64,000 nt of DNA from Heloderma charlesbogerti (GCA_026122225.1 JANEZZ010000975.1:248001-312000); one strand, 5' to 3'; positions 1 through 10,272 are shown, counted from the first letter of the stretch. Notes: generated by a model from the letters alone, not told the origin. Program-made: numbers and translations.

Positions 1-50
1 TTGCTGGCCTTGTAGGTCCCTTCCAACCCTACTATTCTATGATTCTATGA
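1..50 (+). mobile_element. CR1 LINE 3' terminus (cut by window edge)
   Basis: The window opens in the conserved end of a CR1 retrotransposon: a GTCCCTTCCAACCCT block followed by two copies of the ATTCTATG octamer. CR1 elements end in such short octamer repeats instead of a poly(A) tail. Only the last 50 bases are in the window, so length and coding content cannot be judged. Confidence 0.75.
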
Positions 51-280
51 TCTCTGTACTTGATAAAGCCTAATGTGAATGACTGCAGCTCCTCCCCCTT
101 TCCATCTTACGACTGCCACCAAATGATGACATTGAACATCAGTGATGTTCAACAACATCAGCCCCTCCCCATATTTTGTTTCTTTGTTTACCATCTTGCC
201 TGATGAAGAGTTCTGGAGAACTCAAAGGCATATACAGTAGATTTGTGACCTTAGAGTTGTCGTTTGCTTTTTGTGTAAAC

Positions 281-404
281 CAGGCTTCCCCAATGTGGCA
301 TCCTCCAGATGTGTTGGAGTGCAACTCCCATTATTCCCATGCTGGCTGGGAATTATGGGAGTTGCCGTCCAGCAAAACTGGAGGGCACCAGGTTGGAAAG
401 GCAG
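281..404. mobile_element. Palindromic hAT-like MITE (CAGGCTTCCCC termini)
   Basis: This 124-bp element folds on itself: the left arm carries CTCCAGATG and CAACTCCCAT, and the right arm carries ATGGGAGTTG and CTGGAGGGCACC. It is flanked by GTGTAAAC (273-280) and GTGTAAAT (405-412), an 8-bp duplication with one mismatch, which is the length hAT transposases leave. No transposase is encoded. Related copies lie at 4971-5101, 8571-8709, 29833-29969, 41030-41164 and 62039-62154. The hAT assignment is inferred from TSD length and terminal form. Confidence 0.75.
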
Positions 405-424
405 GTGTAAATCATACCAAGTAC

Positions 425-827
425 CAGGGATGTACAAACTGTGTAAAATGTATTCCGTCTGTGTTTCACAGATTGTCAGGCACCTTTTGTTCTGTCATCC
501 ACTCATTGCTGGAACTGGATTTTTTTTAGTTTCCAAATTTGCAGAAATGAGCACTTATGCAAATTCACACTTCTGGAAATGCGCAAATCCCCCAAAGTGT
601 GCATTTTCACATTTATGGGGGAAATGTGCATTTGGGGATTTTTTTAAAAAAATGCACATTTTTCTATTACTACATTTGCACAAAATATGGGAAAGATAGA
701 AAAATGGCCCACAAGTCCGCAGAATCCTCCCTACTGGAGAAAAGCCAGTCTGCTACAGAATCCGCAGATCACATTCGTAGATATCCAAACTCATTTAATT
801 CCATTGCAGATTTCACTGACATCCCTA
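425..827. mobile_element. hAT-like MITE, TAGGGATG family
   Basis: The 403-bp element starts with CAGGGATG and ends with CATCCCTA. It is flanked by CCAAGTAC (417-424) and CCAAGTAG (828-835), an 8-bp duplication with one mismatch. The interior is AT-rich and largely self-complementary, with repeated TGTGCATTT-type blocks. Short reading frames through it are by-products of the inverted repeats. Family members lie at 3544-4036, 22786-24165, 37698-38125, 42917-43314 and 62838-63365. Confidence 0.8.
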
Positions 828-835
828 CCAAGTAG

Positions 836-1112
836 CCTTCTCTTTGGACATCCTCTGAATTTTGCAATAAAATTATATTCAACCAGGCTGCTGTGAGACA
901 ATCTATGCAGCCACTAAGAACTATAAACCATCTTGTGGCACAGGTTATGAAACACTTATTAAGATTAAAGGATTGTACAAAACATTTATGTGATGTTTTA
1001 CTGTTCCAGAGGGTATGTTTATGAATCAATAAATGCTGGGATTCAGTGAAAAGCTAAGATAAACCTGATTTAACAGAACTATTCATTTTTGTCCCATTTG
1101 TGGACTAGTGAC
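836..1112. other. Unassigned AT-rich sequence
   Basis: No recognisable gene or repeat was found. Short reading frames on both strands show no domain-like composition. Confidence 0.5.
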
Positions 1113-1213
1113 TGAGGCTGCCGTCCTATACAGACTTACTCAGAGTAATCCCCATTGACCACAGTGGGATTTACGTCTAAGTAAATAGAAGTAAATAGGA
1201 TTGTATTGCAAAG
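1113..1213. mobile_element. Old MITE copy, CTTACTC/GAGTAAG family
   Basis: The stretch carries a degraded CCTATACAGACTTACTCAG arm and a complementary arm around TAAGTAAATAG and AGGATTGTATTGC. The same pattern occurs at 51205-51295 and, as a right half only, at 5108-5158. The ends are too decayed to define a TSD. Confidence 0.5.
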
Positions 1214-1247
1214 CAGAATGCAAATGACAAAGTCTTCTTTGTTTGTT

Positions 1248-1488
1248 TGTTTGTTTATTGCATTTATACCCCGCCTTTTTTCCTCTTGCAAGGAACCCAA
1301 GGCGGCTTACATTATCCTCCTCCTCTCCATTTTATCCTCACAACAACAACCCTGTGAGGTAGCTTGGGCTGAGCATCTGTGACTGGCCCAAAGTCACCAA
1401 GTGAGCTTCCATGGCCGAGTGGGGACTAGAACCTGGATCTCCCAGCTCCCTTTACAACACTCTCGCCACTGCACCACACTGGCTCTCA
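1248..1488 (-). mobile_element. tRNA-derived SINE (type I), near full length
   Basis: Read on the minus strand it begins GAGAGCCAGTGTGG, followed by a tRNA-like promoter and a box-B-like GGTTCTAGTCCCC. It then carries a conserved body (TGGGCCAGTCAC; CTCACAGGGTTGTTG) and a tail in GGTATAAATGCAATAAA with a short GTTT/AAAC run. Related copies are at 6925-7128, 18088-18318 and 56418-56660. It is non-coding and would depend on LINE enzymes for movement. Confidence 0.8.
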
Positions 1489-1489
1489 A

Positions 1490-2246
1490 TTACTCAATTA
1501 TTTATGTGCAGGAGGAAAATAAAGTGGTTATTTACTGTTTAACACCTTCATTCTGTAAATAATAAATATTTCTCTGCTTTTCAAAATCCCATGCCTCCAG
1601 CTTGTGGTCACCAAGGGTAAAAGTGAGAAGAGAATAGTATATGCCAGAATAAAAAGCCAGTGTGTCTTCAAATCCCGAGAAGTAAAGGGGTTGGACCTGA
1701 GGTAGAGGTGCTGATGGCAGCATTACAGTGTGTGTGGTGGAAGGTGTTGCCTGCTGTGGGAAAGGCCTTATAGAAAAGATACTCACACTGGTAAATAGGC
1801 AGGAATGCCACAGGGATGTTTTCCTTATCCTTTCTGTGATTCTCTCAAATCCAGAAGGGCTCTGACATGCTTGCATTTCCTTTATTACAGACCAGTGCAG
1901 CCAAATAAAATGTAGGGTTTTGTCAAAGAACAGCATAAAGGAAAAGTTTCTGGAGGTGTTCAAAAGGTGCTGCACCTGCCTGAATGTTTCAAAGGAAAGA
2001 AAGTAAGGCTCTGTGCGATGACGGATTGGATTGCAAAAAAAAACCTATCGTTTTATAGCTTAAGACAGCATTCAGTCCTTGAGCTGCCTTAAGTCCTTTG
2101 GACAGGATAAGCATTTAAAGATGCCTTGATTCATTAAACTGTCATAATCTTTTAAGCCAGTTTCAAGACCAAACCTGCCAAGCATGTCAAGACCTATAGT
2201 TAAAGGAATGCTGTACATTTTGGGTCAATTAAAAAAAATTAAAAAC
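1490..2246. other. Unassigned sequence, no supported gene
   Basis: A 147-codon open frame exists on the minus strand (1532-1975). It has no recognisable motif and no conserved-domain character, so it is not annotated as a gene. The rest is AT-rich without an obvious repeat. Confidence 0.5.
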
Positions 2247-2247
2247 C

Positions 2248-2290
2248 GAGGAGGAGGAGGAGGAGGAGGAGGAGGAGGAGGAGGAAGGAG
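2248..2290 (+). repeat. (GGA)n microsatellite
   Basis: An almost pure GGA trinucleotide run ends in GGAAGGAG. It would encode poly-glycine or poly-serine in open frames, which are artefacts. Confidence 0.95.
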
Positions 2291-2409
2291 AATAAGGGTC
2301 ATATTGGGGATGTGTAAACAGACATGGTGCATGGCGAAATCTGAAGCAGATTGTGAAAAAGGTTCTCTCCAAACTAGGTAAATAGAAAACAAAATGGCAG
2401 CTGAGACTG

Positions 2410-3250
2410 AATGAAAGGTGTGTGAAAGGATGCAAGCTTACTTTCTCAAATCAACTGCTAGGATATGAATTAGCTACAGCTACTCTGGAAAGACATCCTG
2501 GTGTCATGGTGGATGCCAAAGAATATTAGCTATTGGGCAGTATACAAATATTGTACAGGAAAATAAACGAATATCCAACATCAACTCAGTGTACAATGGC
2601 AGTGAAAAGAGCAAATTCTATGTTATGGATTAGTAGGAAAGGAAGCCCAAGTATGATGCCATTGTATAAATCCCTGGTGCAGCTCCATTTAAACAAATGT
2701 CCCCCATCTCAAAAAGGACAGTCTTAGAAAAGGTACAGAAGCAACCAAAATGATCAAACAGTTGGAGAAAAGGCTAAAGTATTTGAGGCTCCAAAAACAA
2801 ACAAAAAAGATGATTCAGGTGGTACGTGGTAGGTTTATAAAATTATGAACCATGGGGAGAGACTAGATAGATATATGTTTCATCCTCTTATCCTCCCAAA
2901 AGGTTCAGGACAGACAAACAGAAGGACATTTTCACACAATGTATAACTAACTTATGGAACTAATTTGCACACAAAGTGGTGATGTCTGCTACTAGCTTAG
3001 ATGCCTTTCAAAGGAATTTAGACAAATTCATGGAACTGGAGAGATCTATCAGTGGTTCTTAGCCACTGATAACTAAATAGAACCCCCATGTATGGAAACA
3101 GTATGCCTCTGAATGCCAAGTGCTAGAGATAAACACAGGGGAAGATAATTGCCTTAAAGGCTGCTTGTGAGTGCCCAAGGCTGCTTAATGTTGGGAATAG
3201 AATGTTGGGTTAGATGGCGCTGTGGTCCAATCCAGCAAGGCAGCCCTTCT
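2410..3250 (+). mobile_element. Decayed CR1 LINE 3' region
   Basis: The stretch resembles the C-terminal coding and 3' part of CR1. There is a remnant with motifs like KINEYPTSTQCTMAVKRAN and YKSLVQLHL around 2560-2700. It is followed by the usual CR1 end text (TATGGAACTAATTTGC, then TTAGATGCCTTTCAAAGG, then a TTGGGTTAGATGG block). Stops and indels break every frame. It is one of the oldest CR1 pieces in the window. Confidence 0.65.
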
Positions 3251-3543
3251 GGGAAAATAATACCTTAAAAAACACCTCCTGTCTTCTGCATGCACACACA
3301 CACCACCCATCAAAGTACTTAACACTGCAAACCTATGCACAATTATACTAGGTCTCCTGGGGGGAAGCTAGAGACAACCACCTAGCTGCAGGACTATGAA
3401 AGCCTACAACTGGCTCCATATCATCACTGGAGCAACATAACTAGCTTATTGCCATGCATCCCTGAGACTTGTTCCACAGAGAGCTGACCAGGGTCCTGAT
3501 CTCCTGCAACTGACCTGTCCTGCTCCCTTGTCTTGCCAGTAAC

Positions 3544-4036
3544 TAGGGATGTTAGAGAATTCCGCCACGGACTACAATGAGGCTGGATTAGAATCCAGAC
3601 CCTCGGAATCCATGGTGGAACGGACCACCCACCTCCACCACCCCGCGAAGTTTCCCCCGAACAGATCCTACCTGCCACCAGCCGTGTCTGGTCCATCCAC
3701 TGCCGTCCGCTGCCGTCCTGCAGAAGCAAATGGCATCCGGCATTGCAGACGCCATTTACTTCCCTTCTCTTTGCTGTGATAGGCTACATAAAGATTTATG
3801 TAGCCTATCATGGCAAAGAGAAGGGATGCAAATGGCGTCCGCTATGCCGGACGCCATTTGCGGCCACAGACTGGCAGCGGACAGAAGTCCAGCTGCGGAT
3901 GGACCCAGCCGGTGGCTCTGCTGACTCACCACGGAGCGGAGCCAACCGGGGAAGATTCCAGGGGGAGGGATGGATCACCGCCCCCCCCCTGCGGACCCCC
4001 CCCAGCAGACTGGTGAGTGGCTTTCGTACACCCCTA
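3544..4036. mobile_element. Long-palindrome hAT-like MITE, TAGGGATG family
   Basis: This 493-bp GC-rich element starts TAGGGATGT and ends in CCCCTA. It is flanked by an exact 8-bp duplication, CCAGTAAC (3536-3543 and 4037-4044). The centre is a near-perfect hairpin around GGCTACATAAAG and its complement, ATTTATGTAGCC (about 3782-3810). Outside this lie paired blocks such as AAATGGCATCCGGCAT and ATGCCGGACGCCATTT. Reading frames of 60-116 codons across it are by-products of the palindrome. Confidence 0.85.
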
Positions 4037-4044
4037 CCAGTAAC

Positions 4045-4785
4045 CCTGCAGCATCTCAGAGATACACTGACATCTCAGGAAGTTGCCTTGTAAATTCAGC
4101 TAGTGCATAATTCTGCAGCTCAACTGTTGTCAGGCTCAGGGAACATATTAAATAGGCATCACTGATTTATATAGCAATTTGTGCTGTAAACACCAATAGA
4201 TATGATACACCCTAAGGAAAATAAGGGTCTAAAAATCTCTGCAGTTATTGCTTTGGCAGAGATATCATTCCTCAACATTGCATCAGTGATACTTTGCCCA
4301 AAATGTATGTAAACTAAAGAGGGGGCAGGAAGCAGGTGGAAAAACTGGACTTCCTTTTATCTCTAATGATATTCAGTGCATTTGCCATTAGAGGGTGACA
4401 AAGATCTTAATTCTTCTTTCATGTTCTATCTGTAAGAAAATGCCCTCTTCTACATGTCCGTAATTTCTGCCTTTTCATCCAATAAGGGCTGCCATGAGAA
4501 AGGACGGTTCATCAGCAACAGTGTAAGATTAGCCTTATGTCTGCCTTGGATCATTCAGTGTGGCATACTGGGAAATTCCAGCTTTTCAGATCTAAGTAAT
4601 ATTTACATTTGCATTTCTAGCTTATGATTAATTTAGTGCTGCCATTGTGCCTGATGCTTTGTTGATTAAGAGAAGCACAAAACAAAAAGCAAAGGAAAAC
4701 AGGTTCTTGCCCCCAACATCTCACCATCTAAATTCTGACACTGGAAGGGAAAGCAAAAGGGAAAGCCAGGGTAACAAGGCTGAAA
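4045..4785. other. Unassigned unique-looking sequence
   Basis: No gene, palindrome or recognised repeat was seen. The composition is AT-rich with no long open frame. Confidence 0.5.
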
Positions 4786-4789
4786 AGAT

Positions 4790-4900
4790 GAGCAGGGCCA
4801 GCGTCATCACCTGGCAATCTTGAGCACTGCCAGGTCCTCCAGGACCCTGGTGGGGCCCACTGATGATGCCTACTCTGGGCTACTTTTTTTTTTCTTGCCC
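4790..4900. repeat. Dispersed repeat, GGCCAGC..GGGCCC type
   Basis: The text running from CACTGCCAGG to CCCACTGATGATGCC matches the pattern at 31745-31812, and more loosely 7410-7470, 13235-13320 and 46680-46735. Origin and full extent are unknown. Confidence 0.4.
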
Positions 4901-4970
4901 AGCACTCCCACCTGGCTCTGGGGAACTGTGAGAAATATACAAGGTGGTTAGACTTAGTGGAGGCTGGTGG

Positions 4971-5101
4971 CCTTCACCAACCTGATGCCCTGCTGATGTT
5001 TTGGACTACAATGTCCACCATCCCTGACCATTATATGCTGGCTCAGGCTGATGGGAAATGTTATCCAACATCTGGAGGGCACCACGTTGGGGAAAGCTGC
5101 T
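4971..5101. mobile_element. Palindromic hAT-like MITE
   Basis: Complementary arms are GCCTTCACCAACCTG with TTTTGGACTACAATG on the left and CCAACATCTGGAGGGC with ACGTTGGGGAAAGC on the right. It belongs to the 281-404 family. The flanks are too diverged to give a clean TSD. Confidence 0.65.
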
Positions 5102-5166
5102 GTACACAGTTGCATGAGAATAAGCTTACCACTGAGTAGGTGTGTATAGGGTTGCACTGTTAATCT

Positions 5167-5385
5167 CAGTGGAGGATGGTGGCTCTGGTTTCAGTGGGGC
5201 TGTAAATCCATTCTGGGTTTCAGTCAGAACCAGTCAGAACTCTAAAGGAACTATCCAAGGTGCTGAACCCATTTGGGGGATAGGGTTCAGCAGTTTGGAC
5301 AGCTCCTTTAGAGTTCTGGCTGGTTGTGACTGAAACCCAGAATGCTTCACAGACCCACCGAAATCAGAGCCACCAGCCTCCACTG
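5167..5385. mobile_element. Palindromic MITE with CAGTGGAGG termini
   Basis: The 219-bp element begins CAGTGGAGGATGGTGGCTC and ends GAGCCACCAGCCTCCACTG. Its inner arms are TTTCAGTCAGAACCAG on the left and a diverged complement around GGTTGTGACTGAAACC on the right. The flanks GTTAATCT and GCTAGACT agree at 5 of 8 positions. A second copy at 47293-47471 shares the same ends. Confidence 0.75.
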
Positions 5386-5451
5386 GCTAGACTAAGGCTG
5401 GACCAAATATCACACACACACAGTTTTACAAGACCATTCAACCCCTGTAGA

Positions 5452-5548
5452 AATGAGGGAGGATATTCAGCAACTTTCAGGGCACAGCCGAAGTCTTCCA
5501 GGGTTGCGTTCTTCCCCTTAAGGATGAAGTGGCTGAGGGTCTTTCTTT
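5452..5548 (+). repeat. Left arm of an inverted repeat
   Basis: This arm contains GAGGATATTCAGCAACTTTC and AAGGATGAAGTGGCTGAGGG. Its reverse complement reappears at 6030-6127. Translated in matching frames, the two arms give GYSATFR and PLRM(K/R)WLRV blocks on opposite strands. The family is not recognised. Confidence 0.7.
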
Positions 5549-5744
5549 CTTTGAAAAAACATAAAAGCCAGGACAGCTTCAAGCAGCTGCTTCACTGTCC
5601 TTAGCAGCCAGACCGCATTCCTTGGACAGAATGCCAGTGGAGGGAGCCATCTCCCACCCACCCACTCAAGGACCCCCTGGGGATGATGCTACATTATCAT
5701 TATCATGTGCCTCCCACATACACATTCTCTTTCCCAAACCCTCT

Positions 5745-5880
5745 CCTTTGTCTCCTGTCTTTTTAGATTGTGAGTCTGAGGGCAGGGACTGTCGTTTGTT
5801 GATTTTTGTAAGCTGCTGTAGGAGTCTTTTGACTGAAGAGCTGGATAGAAATGCTTTGAATAAATACACTGAATAAATAA
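5745..5880 (+). mobile_element. LINE or SINE 3' tail fragment
   Basis: The text runs from AGATTGTGAGTCTGAGGGCA to GAATAAATACACTGAATAAAT. It resembles the 3' end of an L2-group LINE or a SINE that borrowed such a tail. No upstream coding part is visible. Confidence 0.45.
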
Positions 5881-5970
5881 ATTATGGTGTAGCATTGTTC
5901 CTATGAGGCATTCTGTCCCATGATTGCTGAGAACAGTCAAGCCACCACTTGAAGTGATAGTGGCAATGCT

Positions 5971-5972
5971 GT

Positions 5973-6030
<58 letters not shown>
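5971..6030 (+). repeat. (GT)n(GA)n compound microsatellite
   Basis: About 13 GT units are followed by about 17 GA units. It lies immediately beside the right arm of the inverted repeat. Confidence 0.95.
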
Positions 6031-6034
<4 letters not shown>

Positions 6035-6190
6035 CTCAGCCACCTCATCCTTAAAGGTAAGACCACAACCTCGAAAGACTTCAGATGCCCCCCTCCCCTG
6101 AAAGTAGCTGAATATCCTTCCTCAGATATCCTTGAGCACCTTGACTTTAAAGGTAAGACCATGACCCTAAAGGTTCTTAGGATTTCACCC
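6030..6190 (-). repeat. Right arm of the inverted repeat plus a partial third copy
   Basis: 6030-6127 is the reverse complement of 5452-5548 with substitutions. Immediately beyond it, 6131-6190 repeats the GGTAAGACCATGACC portion in the same orientation, so the right side holds one complete and one partial unit. Confidence 0.65.
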
Positions 6191-6194
6191 ACCA

Positions 6195-6920
6195 CTGAAG
6201 ATGAATCCAATCTTCAGGAGGAGTTTTCATCCCACTCTTCTGAAATGTGTGAAAATCACTGGGACAATTTGTCCCAGCACTAGTCTAGATCAAGCTGCAT
6301 GGCGGTGCTTGAAGCTCTGCCATCACAGCCAGGTACGCCCGCCCGGGCCCACTGACAAGAGGAAGGGGTCCTGATTTGGACATTTTCCCAGGACCTCTTC
6401 AGTCCTGAAGCTGACCCAATATCAACAAGTGCAGGTGAACATCTTTAGGCTTTGTTTCCATCGGGGATTTGAACTAATGGATCAAGGCAGAAGCTTCACA
6501 GCAAATAATGGTTTTGAGGAAGGATTTGAAGCAAGCAAGAGATGGCATCACATTGGTCATTATCCTGGAAGGCAGTTCCAGGGCCAAGGGACAGCAAGGA
6601 AGAATAGGTGAAGTCATTTAAGACAGCAGCAGGTGGTTGACAGTGGTAGAGTGGAAGGGCAAAAAAGGTCATGATTTGTGATACTTTGTCATTTGATTTA
6701 GCGAAACAAAATGTCTCAAACACAAAATTAGGTGACAAACACAAATTGTGATTGGGGTTGCGGGGTGTTGTGGACCAGCCATGTGCACATACATTGAGAA
6801 TCTGCTGCCATGCACAACATCCCAACCCATATACTCACTGTAGACTAGCTACATGCACAATGTTTACACATGACAACATGCATAGATGTATACGTTTCCC
6901 ATCCTCACACACTACACTTA
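6195..6920. other. Unassigned sequence
   Basis: No gene or recognised repeat was seen. Several short frames exist on both strands without domain features. Confidence 0.5.
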
Positions 6921-6924
6921 TACA

Positions 6925-7128
6925 TAGGTTAAATGTTGGACTGGGACTCATAAGACCAGGGTTCTGGTTCACACTCAGCCATGAAGCTTGCTGGGGGACT
7001 TTAGCCCAGTCACTGACTCTCGGCCTAGCCTACCTTGCAGGGTTGTTGTGAGGATAAATTGGAGAGGAAGAAGATCATGTATGATGCCTTGGAGGAAAGG
7101 CAGGATATAAATGTAACAAATAAATAAA
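6925..7128 (+). mobile_element. tRNA-derived SINE (type I), 5' truncated
   Basis: The copy begins around the anticodon-like AATGTTGGACTGGGAC and has a box-B-like GGTTCTGGTTC. It continues through CTGGGGGACTTTAGCCCAGT and TGCAGGGTTGTTGTGAGG, and ends in a TATAAATGTAACAAATAAAT tail. It is the same family as 1248-1488. Confidence 0.8.
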
Positions 7129-7204
7129 TATTGTGTCTTAAGCAGCCTTTGCCACTGATTTGTACATGTTCTTCAAGGCTTCTCAACTGTGACACAGAGG
7201 CTCC

Positions 7205-7408
7205 CAGAAGCTGCCTTATATCAAGTCTACCTATTGGTCCCTGTAGCTCAGTATTGTCTGTTCTGGCCAGTGATGGCCCTTCAGGATCTCAGGGAGAAAG
7301 ATGTCTCTTTGATCACCTGTTACATGAACCGTTTTTAAAACTGGTGATATGGGGGGCTGAACCTGGGACCTTCTGCCTTCGAAGTTGCCACTGAGCTACG
7401 GGCCCTCA
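7205..7408 (-). mobile_element. tRNA-derived SINE (type II, GTAGCTCAGTGG)
   Basis: On the minus strand it begins CCGTAGCTCAGTGGCAAC, a tRNA box-A-like start, and then has the box-B-like GGTTCAGCCCC. It runs into ACAATACTGAGCTACAGGG and TATAAGGCAGCTTC. Copies at 43795-43935, 48568-48803 and 59886-60078 share this body and lie on the same strand. Confidence 0.75.
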
Positions 7409-7409
7409 G

Positions 7410-7920
7410 TACTGGCTCCAGGTTTTTGAGGGCCCTGAGCAAGTGCCTTCAGTGGGCCCCTGCCCTCATTGAGATTACCTCCTCACACCCTTTGTCCCCA
7501 GCTGCTATTGCTCCTCATCCTCTTTCTTGTGATTCTTACAACTTGCTTGCTTGACAGGCAGAGAGCCAGTGAGCAAGCAGGCAGGGGCATCTACTGCTCC
7601 TCTTTCCCACCACCACTGTTGTCTGAGCCAGATCAAGAGGCAGGTGAACAAGAAGGTTGCAAGGGCGATGAGGAGGAGCAAGTCCAGAGGACTGTGGTCA
7701 GTGAGCCCCTGTAGGGGTGTGGGCCCTCAGCAGCTGCCCAACCATGCCTACCCCTGGCGCTGGCTGTAGCAGCCCTCTCGCATTATAGGACCAAGAGTCA
7801 ACAAAATATCTTTCATGATGCTCTGAGACGGCTGTGGGAAGATTATGCCATTACAGTGTTAAAGCTAAGTAGGTGATGGGCTGGTCAGTTCCTGGATTGG
7901 AGACTGCTCAAGGACCCCAC
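7410..7920. other. Unassigned sequence with a dispersed-repeat fragment
   Basis: The first 60 bases match a loosely conserved dispersed repeat (TGGCTCCAGGTTTT, then GGGCCCTG), also seen at 46680-46735. The rest is GC-richer and has no supported gene. Confidence 0.45.
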
Positions 7921-7922
7921 AC

Positions 7923-7981
7923 AAGTGTGTGTATGACTGTGTGTGTGTGTGTGTGTGTGTGGCTGTGTGCGTGCATGCACA
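7923..7981 (+). repeat. (GT)n microsatellite
   Basis: A GT-rich run has a pure core at 7939-7961 and decays into GTGCGTGCATGCAC. Confidence 0.9.
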
Positions 7982-7984
7982 CAA

Positions 7985-8570
7985 TTTTTAAAAGGGAACA
8001 TTGGGTCTGAATCTGAACAAATAAGCCATTTTGCACTGTTCTACCACTAACACCCAGTCAGACCAGACAATCAGTTCCATGTGCTGTTTTTTTTTTAGGA
8101 AGAGAGCACCCTCCCACATCTGAGAAGTCAGAATGACAGAGAATGAGTGGAACTGTGTTGGTGCGCAGCAAGGTCATTGCAGCATTGTGACATCAATCTT
8201 CAGGAGGCCATTTGCATCTGCAACATCACTTCACCTCATCACGCCATGCTTCTTCCCTCAACAATGTATGGTTCATGCTGTGCCTGTTTTCATTTGAGCT
8301 CCCTTTGCCCCCGTCTCCCTTAGACTTTGAACGAACCTGTCAAAACCTGTCAAATGCACTCAGTGTATCTATTTCTCAAAGATATTGGTAGAGGTGGAGG
8401 TTCCCTGGGCAATTTTCAATCCAACACTCACTCAGTGGTGCAAAGAGATGGCTGAGAGATGGGTATTCTCCTCTCAGGACAACTTTTAAAAGTTTATTGG
8501 AAATCATCATTGTGGCAATGTTCTTAGTAGCTTCTTGGAATCAATGTATGTAACTTGCATCTATCTAGGA
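7985..8570. other. Unassigned sequence
   Basis: No gene or recognised repeat was seen. Confidence 0.5.
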
Positions 8571-8709
8571 CACCTTTTTCCAACCTAGCTCTCTCTAGAT
8601 GTTTTGGACTACAACTCCCATTCTCTCTGAATGCATTCTCATGCTGACTGGTGCTGCTGGGAGTTGTCATCCAAAACATCTGGAAGACACAAAGGTTGAG
8701 GAATGCTGA
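8571..8709. mobile_element. Palindromic hAT-like MITE
   Basis: The arms are GATGTTTTGGACTACAACTC on the left and GAGTTGTCATCCAAAACATC on the right. The outer sequence is TTTTTCCAACCTAG and AAAGGTTGAGGAATG. It belongs to the 281-404 family. The ends are diverged. Confidence 0.7.
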
Positions 8710-8889
8710 TCTAGGGGTTCACCAGAAGCCTTGCCTGAATATATGTCAGAAGTGAGGGACAAGCAATCGGCAGCTGGCATTAAGCAAGTAGAGGGGTCAT
8801 TATGTGCAGATCATTATCAGGGCTGCATGCTACCTCTGATTTCCACAGAGGTGGGGGACCCATTATGATGTTCTGCCCAAAGACAGTTC

Positions 8890-9320
8890 AGACATTTTCA
8901 TTGGCACAAAATTCAGCCACCAGAATGCTTGTGGTTGACCATATTACATCCATTTTCCATCAGTTGCACTGACTACACATTTCAATTTAAAGTCCTGGTG
9001 TAAACCTTTAAAACCCTGAACTGTTTGGACCCAGGTAATTTGAAGCACCACTTACACCCATTTGAACCTGCCCGGGCCCTGCTCTCTTGCCTGATTCTAA
9101 GGGACAGGACATTTTCAGTGGTAGCCCCACACTAGCAGAACTGTCTGCCTGGAGAACTCCATCTTCTGCCCCTCTCTTATAGGATTTAGGTAGACCATAA
9201 AATCTTTTTTTTATTTCATCAAGATTTCTACTTGTATTGCTGGGTTGCTATGTATTACTATTTTTATATAACACTGATTTATTACATTTTTAATTTATTC
9301 TGTTGCCATTTCTTAAAAAA
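8890..9320 (+). mobile_element. L2/CR1-group LINE 3' fragment
   Basis: Conceptual reading with frame breaks recovers the end of an L2-like reverse transcriptase protein. Blocks resemble ITSIFHQLHWL, FKVLV, TFKTLNCLDPG and FSGSPTLAELS, matching the HWLPV, FKTLYG and PTLWNSLP blocks of the copies at 19780 and 57807. An AT-rich tail follows. It is heavily mutated and non-coding. Confidence 0.65.
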
Positions 9321-9359
9321 AAATATTGTAACCAGCTAAAAGCAAGGGGTCACTACAAT

Positions 9360-9610
9360 AGATTGCTCAGCCAGGCAGGCCTGGTGGAATAAAAATACCT
9401 TGAGTAGATTGCAGAAAATTCAGAGAGAAGTAGCCAAACAAACCTCCTTTGACAGAGAATCCCATAGCCTAAGCACAGGCACAGAGATGACCCTCCTCCA
9501 CATCCCATCCAGCTGGACATTCACCACTGGCAGGACATGGAAAAGAACTTCTCCTGGAGATCTAAGCAAGTGGGTGGCCTCATATTGCAGTCTTTCGTCA
9601 ATGCGCATGG
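9360..9610. repeat. Dispersed repeat of unknown type
   Basis: The text GAGAATCCCATAGCCTAAGC with GACCCTCCTCCACATCCC resembles a common reptile interspersed sequence (consensus-like 'GGGCATTCCACAGCC ... CACTGAGAAGGCCC'). That resemblance is recalled and was not checked. Its class is not determined. Confidence 0.35.
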
Positions 9611-9639
9611 TAACATTGAAGGGGAAATAATGGAAACAA

Positions 9640-9935
9640 ACTGAAAGCAACAACATATGTTTCCATTTAAGAATTGTATAAATTGTCCCAATTACACTGG
9701 AATTCAGGAGAAGCAGAGCATGGGGCTAAGTGAACATTAGGAAAAATGCCTTGACAGTATGAACAGTTTAACAATGGAACCAGTTACCTAGAAGAGTGGT
9801 AATTACTGGTGGTCTTCAAGCACAGGTTGGATAGCCATTTGTGGGGGATGCTCTAGTTCTGGTTTTCCTACATCAAGCAGGGGATTACACTAGACAGTCT
9901 ACAAGACCCCTGCCAACTCTATGATTCACTGGGCA
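9640..9935 (+). mobile_element. CR1 LINE 3' end
   Basis: Standard CR1 end blocks are present: ACAATGGAACCAGTTACCT, then CTTCAAGCACAGGTTGGATA, then CCCCTGCCAACTCTATGATT. The last block begins the minisatellite at 9889-10272, so the CR1 terminus is the raw material of that array. Confidence 0.8.
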
Positions 9936-10272
9936 GTATCCAACACCACCTGCACTAGAGAGCCTACAAGGCCCCTGCCAACTATGATTCACTGGGCAGT
10001 ATCCAGTATTGCCTCCACTACAGAGCCTGCAAGGCCCCTGCCAACTCTATGATTCACTGGGCAGTATCCAATACTGCCTCCACTAGAGGGCCTACAAGGC
10101 CCCCACCAACTCTATGATTCACTTGGTAGTATCCAACACCGCCTGCACTAGAGAGCCTACAAGGCTCTTGCCAACTATAATCACTGGGCAATATCCAATA
10201 CCGCCTCCACTAGAGGGCCTACAAGGCCCCTGCCAACTCTATGATACACTGGGCAGTATCCAACACCGCCTG
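9889..10272 (+). repeat. Six-unit minisatellite built from a CR1 tail and a MITE end
   Basis: There are six head-to-tail units of 65, 63, 65, 65, 62 and 64 bp, starting at 9889, 9954, 10017, 10082, 10147 and 10209. Each unit contains CR1-tail text (CTACAAGGCCCCTGCCAACT) followed by the left terminus of the MITE that lies directly downstream (GGGCAGTATCCAA). Units differ by scattered substitutions and small indels. It is not a CRISPR array: there is no repeat/spacer alternation. Confidence 0.9.

Noticed and set aside
1532..1975. 147-codon minus-strand frame as a host gene
   Set aside because: No motif, no splice or conservation evidence, and length is compatible with chance in AT-rich DNA.
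2184..2381. Poly-glycine protein frame
   Set aside because: Product of the (GGA)n microsatellite.
3549..4093. Overlapping 64-116 codon frames as small genes
   Set aside because: They lie within a long palindromic MITE with an exact 8-bp TSD, and the frames mirror each other across the hairpin.
9889..10272. Possible CRISPR-like array
   Set aside because: Units are tandem copies of 62-65 bp with no distinct spacers, and the content is CR1 tail plus MITE end in a vertebrate context.
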